Positions 8,279-12,050 of a stretch of DNA of 12,050 nt are shown piece after piece. Positions within the stretch are counted from its first letter, which is position 1. Each line of letters starts with the position of its first letter. This DNA comes from CAZMVU01 sp964569295 (GTDB taxonomy: Bacteria > Hydrogenedentota > Hydrogenedentia > Hydrogenedentales > JAGMZX01), in the NCBI GenBank assembly GCA_964569295.1, contig CAZMVU010000152.1, positions 1-12,050 of the forward strand, in the 5' to 3' direction. The notes below the pieces were generated by a model. The model had not been told where the DNA came from and did no database searches. It saw only the letters and a list, made by a program, of their open reading frames with translations. A program made the translations under genes and the position numbers.

Positions 8279-9460
8279 TTACCGGTCTTCGATCGCCCCG
8301 GGCGCCAGGTCCACATGGGCAATGGTGCGGCCCGCCGGCGTGTGGTGGGAGTAGGTGATGTGAACGACGCCGTCCGCCGCCTGGATGATCGAGGGATAGG
8401 CGAAACTACCGGTGTCCGCCGGCTTATCCTCCAGATAGCGGGCTACTTCCCAGGTGTCGCCTTCGTTTTGTGACACGGAAAGCGCGAGGCGGTGGCGTCC
8501 TTCTTCGGTGTCGTTGTGTACAAGGAGCCAGCGGCCATCTTCCAGCGCACAAATCTGCACACTCGCACTCGATGCGGCGAGATCCGTGTCCGTGGCCGTG
8601 GACCATGTCTCCCCTTGGTCGGTCGAGGTGGCCACGAGTGCCCGGCGCGGATCGGGCCCGCTGTCGCGGCAATAGGCGACAAGGGTGCCGCCGTCTTTGC
8701 GGACGATAGCGGGCTGGATGGGGCCAAGGCCGACAATCGGGGCGCTTGCTTGCCATGTGGCGCCGTCATCATCGCTATAGGCAATGAGCCCGAGGTTGAA
8801 ACCGTCGGAGTACACCGGCAGCACAATACGCCCGCTGGGCAGTGTATGCACGTGGCACCGGGTCATCCAGCCCATCCGGCGTTTCGTCTTGTCTTGCGCG
8901 GCTTCTACAAGCTGCCGGTCGTACGGCAGCGCGTACTCGGCCCACATGTCCTGATCATAGTCGATAGCCTCGAACCCCGCCGCGATCTTGTCGGCGAAGT
9001 CACCGCCGGGCTTCAGCACGATCGTGTCCTGCCAGTCCCAGGCCGGGGCGCCGCCGCCCTCCCAGGTATCCGCGCGGCGGTACTTGAGCAGGCTCGTTTC
9101 CCACTTGTTCGCCATGACGGCAGTCCAGAACAGCCATACCCGCTCCTGGGTATCGAGGAAGAGGACGGGATTGCAGTCGGGCAGCCCCGGCGTGTCCGCC
9201 ATCTCAAACACGGGCCCCCAGGTATCCGCGCCCTTTGGCAAGCGCGCCCCCATAATCCGCACATCATCCGCCTGACGTTCACCGGAGCCCTGGAACCATG
9301 CGGCGAGCAGGCCGCCGTTGGGCAACGCGACGATCGTGCTGCTGTGGCAGTGATCCTCCTGTGCCGGGAAAATGAACTGCTTCGCGGCAGCGGCCGGATG
9401 CACAAGACCGAAGCCGATGAGAAGGGCCGTCACGAAGACACCAACGCGGAACATACACAT
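8279..9460 (-). CDS. Secreted sialidase-fold (BNR repeat) protein, putative exo-alpha-sialidase
   Basis: The start at 9460 is chosen because AAGGA lies 7 bases upstream and it opens directly onto a signal peptide (MCMFRVGVFVTALLIGFGLV, with a cleavage site near HPAAAA, residue 26). An earlier in-frame ATG at 9586 would put 42 polar residues before the signal. The mature ~367-residue chain has the six-bladed propeller pattern of the BNR_2 sialidase family. Three Asp boxes are seen: SDDDGATW (229-236), STDQGETW (279-286) and a variant SQNEGDTW (330-337). Repeated 'dG.l.a.w' strands and a terminal YPSI...DGVVHITYS...GRTIAHV segment also fit. Such proteins hydrolyse terminal sialic acids or related sugars outside the cytoplasm. 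The substrate cannot be read from sequence alone, and no sialic acid catabolic genes are nearby. It ends about 50 bases before the Rrf2 promoter. Confidence 0.88.
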   Translation of the reverse strand: MCMFRVGVFVTALLIGFGLVHPAAAAKQFIFPAQEDHCHSSTIVALPNGGLLAAWFQGSGERQADDVRIMGARLPKGADTWGPVFEMADTPGLPDCNPVLFLDTQERVWLFWTAVMANKWETSLLKYRRADTWEGGGAPAWDWQDTIVLKPGGDFADKIAAGFEAIDYDQDMWAEYALPYDRQLVEAAQDKTKRRMGWMTRCHVHTLPSGRIVLPVYSDGFNLGLIAYSDDDGATWQASAPIVGLGPIQPAIVRKDGGTLVAYCRDSGPDPRRALVATSTDQGETWSTATDTDLAASSASVQICALEDGRWLLVHNDTEEGRHRLALSVSQNEGDTWEVARYLEDKPADTGSFAYPSIIQAADGVVHITYSHHTPAGRTIAHVDLAPGAIEDR

Positions 9461-9570
9461 AATCCATTCCTTTTTTTGGTGCAGATTTTCTGCTACCGAT
9501 GTTCTTGATTCTTCGATGATAAGTAGGGGTAAGCACAACGGGACAGCCCCGTCTCGATCACTTGTGTCAG

Positions 9571-9622
9571 TCCCTTTTTGCGTCACTTTTCGTTATGCAG
9601 CGGCAGTGAAAAAACTGCGCCC
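9571..9622. repeat. Short intergenic repeat, copy 2
   Basis: This copy matches 1-55 in its 5' box (CCTTTTTGC, one differing base, TCACTTTT) and its 3' box (CAGCG, then AACTGCGCCC). It has a GCAGT/ACTGC hairpin (9603-9607 with 9614-9618). Read on the minus strand it continues into GGGACTGACACAAG, a phrase typical of REP-like intergenic units as far as I recall. No coding function is apparent. Confidence 0.5.
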
Positions 9623-9790
9623 TTGTGTTACAAGGCCAAAACATCTGGCCCAATACACACACTATTGAAAACGGGCGTGTCTACGACAAGCAGGCCACAC
9701 CCTTTTCTTGGAAGACCATAACGCCTTACCCGATTCCCACGCAACTGACCTCGAGGGGCAGCTATGGCCACGTCTTGCGCCTTTTCGAGC

Positions 9791-9831
9791 GCGCGGGCCT
9801 GTCCGCCTTTGGCGCGCGGGCCCGCGCTTTT
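9791..9831 (+). terminator. Terminator-like GC hairpin
   Basis: GCGCGGGCC (9791-9799) pairs perfectly with GGCCCGCGC (9819-9827) around a 19-base loop, followed by TTTT (9828-9831). A nested palindrome GCGCGGGCCCGCGC sits at 9814-9827. No gene lies just upstream on the + strand, so it would end either a small RNA or a leader transcript. Confidence 0.4.
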
Positions 9832-9957
9832 GCGTACAGCGGCTTCAGGCCGGTATTGATATTAGCACCGGGTGCGTGCTACGTTTCTTTGGCGTGCGAT
9901 GGTGAAGTGCCGCTATGTCCCCACGCCCTTTTTCACGATATACACAAGGGAAGTACG

Positions 9958-10311
9958 GTGTATTCTTTCGAGCGAAAAGCCAGTATGCCATACCGGCTGC
10001 GCCGGCCTGTGAGGTGCACGGCCTTCGAGCGCCGTCCGCTGCTTTTCTATGCCGCCCTGGGTCTCATGCTGGCGTTCTTCGCGTTGGCCTTGGTGCATGA
10101 ACTCATACCCGGGTTATGCACGGCCGGCGAGAGCGGCGAAGAAGACTGTCCCTTCTGCAAGCTGGTGGACACCCTGTGCCTCCTGGCGGTAGCGCTGGCC
10201 GTGGTTCCTGCAACCCGCACCGCAGGACCGCGAATCTTTGCCGGGACGCAGTGCCTTCGCTTGCCCAACCGTTACCCCGGTTTCCACCTGCGCGCACCAC
10301 CCGTCCGCTAG
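9958..10311 (+). CDS. Small two-helix membrane protein, DUF2946-like
   Basis: I choose GTG at 9958 because AAGGGAA lies 5 bases upstream; an ATG at 9985 in the same frame is the alternative. The product is 117 residues. A basic N-terminus leads into a first membrane segment (FYAALGLMLAFFALALV), the short motif HELIPG, and an acidic loop with CPFC. A second segment follows (LVDTLCLLAVALAVVP), then a tail ending in RAPPVR. This layout, with a His before the loop, a CPxC pair and a terminal 'RAPP', recalls DUF2946-type small proteins often found near metal-transport genes. A metal-linked role is a guess, since no transporter is nearby. It precedes the prepilin-like gene by 245 bases of spacer in which I see no gene or clear signal. 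Confidence 0.6.
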   Translation: MYSFERKASMPYRLRRPVRCTAFERRPLLFYAALGLMLAFFALALVHELIPGLCTAGESGEEDCPFCKLVDTLCLLAVALAVVPATRTAGPRIFAGTQCLRLPNRYPGFHLRAPPVR

Positions 10312-10556
10312 CTTCTGCCCTATCCGCGCCTCGTGCTGCCGGCCTATGGCCAAGGTTCCCAAGCGGGTTCCATGATTCATCCGTTGCATGCCCGGGGCTT
10401 TGCACTCACCAGCCGCTTTATCTGTTGTGCCTGCATGTTCTCGATGATCTGCATGCCGGCGCATACACACACCACGTAGACCGGGCAGACGCGCTAAGTG
10501 CGTACAGCAAGCAATCCGCAGCGCATCTCCTGCCCAAGCAAAGGAGTACCCATACC

Positions 10557-11513
10557 ATGCAATCAAAACAAACCGGCTTCACCCTCATCGAACTTCTCGT
10601 CGTCATCGCTATTATCGGCATACTGGCGGCCATACTGCTGCCTGCCCTGGCACGGGCCCGTGAAGCTGCCCGGCGGGCAAGCTGCCAGAACAACCTCAAG
10701 CAAATGGGCATGGTGTTCAAGATGTACAGCGGCGAATCCCGGGGCGACCTGTTCCCCGCCATGAAGTCGCGCAATTGTGACGGTGTACCGTTGCCCATGG
10801 AGCAATCGGCCGACGCCGACTTGATTTACCCCGAGTACCTGAGCGATTTCGCGGTGCTCATTTGCCCGAGCAGCATTGGCGGCCACACGCCGGAGAAGCG
10901 GTGGGATGAAGGAGAGACGACCAGTCCGTTCTGGCGCGAAACATCACGCAGCAACGACGGCGAACTCGATCCGTGCGAAGTGCTCGGCTATCCCTACAGC
11001 TACCTGGGGTATGCCATCAACAGCAGTATGGTGGATACCCCGGACAAAGCAACCGCGCTCTACAACAACGTGCAGGACCCCACCGACGGGTTCGGTGTGC
11101 GCCTTGCCGCCGACCCAACGCTTGTCCATGAAGACTGGCGTGTGGTGGAACCGGGAACCGGCACCGGTGACTCCGATGTTATCTACCGTTTGCGCGAAGG
11201 CATCGAGCGCTTCTTCGTCACGGACATCAACGACCCCGGCGCATCCGCCATGGCCCAGTCGGAACTGGCCGTGATGTGGGATGTTGTTTGTGAAGAGCCC
11301 CAGCACTTCAATCATGTGCCGGGAGGCTCCAACGTCTTGTACATGGACGGGCACGTCGACTTTGTCCGGTGGCCCGGCGCTTCCGGTACGGCCGGTTCGT
11401 GGACGCACCCCGAAATCAACGTGCAAGTGCCCGTGGACGGCAACTTCCCCATGAATGCGGGCGGGTTCATTTTGCACGAGGCCACGCATTTCTGGGGAGA
11501 GGGGCTGGAATAA
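10557..11513 (+). CDS. Prepilin-like (type II pseudopilin) protein with H-x10-DG C-terminal box
   Basis: ATG at 10557 follows AAAGGAG by 10 bases and gives 318 residues. The short basic leader MQSKQTG is cut by prepilin peptidase before F8 in G-FTLIE, with the invariant Glu at mature position 5 (E12). The hydrophobic helix LIELLVVIAIIGILAAILLP follows, then the amphipathic ARAREAARRASCQNNLKQMG stretch. The C-terminus has HVPGGSNVLYMDGH, the 'processing-associated H-X9-DG' box with one extra residue between His and DG. Such DUF1559-like proteins are multiplied in planctomycetes, Lentisphaerota, Hydrogenedentota and relatives, and are thought to be surface or periplasmic pseudopilin-like structures. 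The specific role is unknown. No pilus or type II secretion genes are in the window. The frame stays open upstream to 10116, but that part lacks protein character. Confidence 0.93.
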   Translation: MQSKQTGFTLIELLVVIAIIGILAAILLPALARAREAARRASCQNNLKQMGMVFKMYSGESRGDLFPAMKSRNCDGVPLPMEQSADADLIYPEYLSDFAVLICPSSIGGHTPEKRWDEGETTSPFWRETSRSNDGELDPCEVLGYPYSYLGYAINSSMVDTPDKATALYNNVQDPTDGFGVRLAADPTLVHEDWRVVEPGTGTGDSDVIYRLREGIERFFVTDINDPGASAMAQSELAVMWDVVCEEPQHFNHVPGGSNVLYMDGHVDFVRWPGASGTAGSWTHPEINVQVPVDGNFPMNAGGFILHEATHFWGEGLE

Positions 11514-11523
11514 CCGCCCCATT

Positions 11524-11602
11524 CCGGCAGCCATGCAGTTGCCCTGCCGGCTCTGTTGCGGCCGAAGTGTCCGGGCCGTGCGCCCCAATGTGCACGGCCC
11601 GG
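11524..11602 (+). terminator. Two hairpins downstream of the prepilin-like gene
   Basis: CCGGCAG (11524-11530) pairs with CTGCCGG (11544-11550). Further on, an 11-bp perfect stem CCGGGCCGTGC (11571-11581) pairs with GCACGGCCCGG (11592-11602) around a 10-base loop. Neither has a T-run, so they are candidates for a U-less or factor-dependent terminator, not classic ones. The spacer 11603-11767 after them shows no gene or clear signal. Confidence 0.45.
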
Positions 11603-11767
11603 GCGCCATTGCCTGAAAGCCGTCTCCGCACGCGTCCTGTATTCACCAGGCCGCCTCGCCCAAACGTGGGCGCTGCCCACAACCCGTGCGCTGGCTCCCG
11701 GATCAACAACAACGTATGGCGCAGGATACACCTTAATTCCGCCAGTCCGTGGTCAAATATTGGGGGT

Positions 11768-11827
11768 AGGCGCACAGATTGGCGAACCAAGTGCGCCCCC
11801 TTGCACCATACGGCTAAAGAATTACGA
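11768..11827. mobile_element. Right-end fragment of a MITE-like element
   Basis: This 60-bp stretch resembles the right end of copy A (5553-5612), sharing ACAGATTGGC, AGTGCGCC and CCATACGGCT, then AAGAATTACGAA. Upstream of it (before 11768) similarity to copy A is lost, so only a terminal fragment remains, or the interior is a different variant. Confidence 0.6.
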
Positions 11828-11847
11828 ACATTGCAATTCTTTAGCCG
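11811..11847. repeat. Perfect inverted repeat at the junction of two element ends
   Basis: CGGCTAAAGAATT (11811-11823) and AATTCTTTAGCCG (11835-11847) are perfect 13-bp complements separated by 11 bases. They are the right end of one element unit and the left end of the next, placed head to tail. Confidence 0.7.
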
Positions 11848-12050
11848 ATTGCCGTGAACCGTTTCCCATACGTCATACAACGCCCTGGTATCAGCGTGGG
11901 TAGCGGTTCTGGCCCACCCGCTGTTTCTATGAGTCACGCGGTATGCGCCCTTTGGAGTGCGGTGGCTTGCCACCGCTTTTCCCGCAAAGGCCGTGGGGTA
12001 GACGCTGGCGCGCAAGCCGGGAGAAAAGAGCCTCGTGGCCTCCAGCCCAA
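11833..12050. mobile_element. MITE-like repeat element, copy B (cut by window end)
   Basis: From CAATTCTTTAG onward this is collinear with copy A from about 5152, with a single 1-base shift. Positions 11901-12050 match 5219-5368 with 6 differences in 150, and 11941-12050 differs from 5259-5368 at one base in 110. It includes the core palindrome at 11959-11976. The copy continues beyond the window. Confidence 0.75.

Larger units (their letters stand above)
9461..9957. other. Gene-free, hairpin-rich intergenic region
   Basis: No convincing gene lies in this 497-base gap between the divergent sialidase and small membrane protein genes. The open frame that runs through it from 9625 has no recognisable protein character before 9958. 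It holds GCAGA/TCTGC pairing near the sialidase ribosome site (9481-9493), the second copy of the ~55-bp repeat, and two short stems in a row: CCTTG/CAAGG (9621-9635) and GGCCA/TGGCC (9634-9650). It also holds a terminator-like hairpin at 9791-9831 and a small palindrome GCACC-G-GGTGC (9865-9875). A small structured RNA is possible but unproven. Confidence 0.5.

Noticed and set aside
9461..9586. Longer N-terminus for the sialidase-like protein from ATG 9586
   Set aside because: It would put 42 polar residues before a signal peptide; the ATG at 9460 has a good ribosome site.
9940..10010. Cobalamin-riboswitch-like phrases (AAGGGAA...GGTG and AGCCAG...ACCGGC)
   Set aside because: The conserved GCCACTG / GCAACTGT core and proper stem order are missing; AAGGGAA is better read as a ribosome site.
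10116..10556. Upstream extension of the prepilin-like open frame
   Set aside because: It overlaps the small membrane protein gene and lacks protein character. The AAAGGAG site and prepilin leader fix the start at 10557.

Overview
The window is GC-rich bacterial chromosome. Three things suggest a PVC-type or allied diderm lineage (Hydrogenedentota, Lentisphaerota, Planctomycetota or similar): a prepilin-like protein ending in an H-x10-DG 'HVPGGSNVLYMDGH' box, a secreted BNR-type sialidase, and intergenic repeats built around a 'TTTGGAGTGCGGTGGC' core. This assignment is an inference from familiar sequence style; no phylogeny was run.

Layout. Positions 1-5080 are a conserved housekeeping block on the + strand: hemW (radical SAM heme chaperone), a seven-helix DUF4203-like membrane protein with a GTG start just behind it, and ppdK (pyruvate, phosphate dikinase). 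ppdK has its own near-consensus promoter, a structured leader and a strong terminator. Positions 5121-5610 hold a 490-bp MITE-like element with 19-bp perfect terminal inverted repeats and no transposase. Positions 5658-9460 are all on the minus strand. In transcription order they carry a secreted sialidase-fold protein, an Rrf2-family regulator behind a perfect consensus sigma-70 promoter, a RIC/YtfE/ScdA di-iron Fe-S repair protein, and a VWA-OmpA lipoprotein that ends at a rho-independent terminator. Positions 9461-9957 are a gene-free stretch rich in short hairpins, with a second copy of a ~55-bp repeat that also opens the window. Positions 9958-11513 (+) carry a small two-helix DUF2946-like protein and the prepilin-like protein. 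From 11768 to the window end the 490-bp-type element returns, as a right end abutting the left end of another copy that runs off the window.

How the genes fit together. The clearest functional pairing is Rrf2 regulator plus RIC, a sensor/repair pair for Fe-S damage (nitrosative or oxidative stress). The regulator probably represses itself, because an imperfect palindrome overlaps its -10 box. The VWA-OmpA lipoprotein may be co-transcribed or have its own promoter. The sialidase and the prepilin-like protein look like unrelated secreted or cell-surface functions. ppdK and hemW are central metabolism and cofactor genes with no clear link to the rest.

The most unusual content is non-coding. The repeat family has a 110-bp core that is 109/110 identical between copies 6.7 kb apart, much more diverged flanks, a stem-loop with a compensatory base-pair change, and one site where two element ends are abutted. 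I see no CRISPR array, rRNA, tRNA or intact transposase, and no convincing novel protein-based system.
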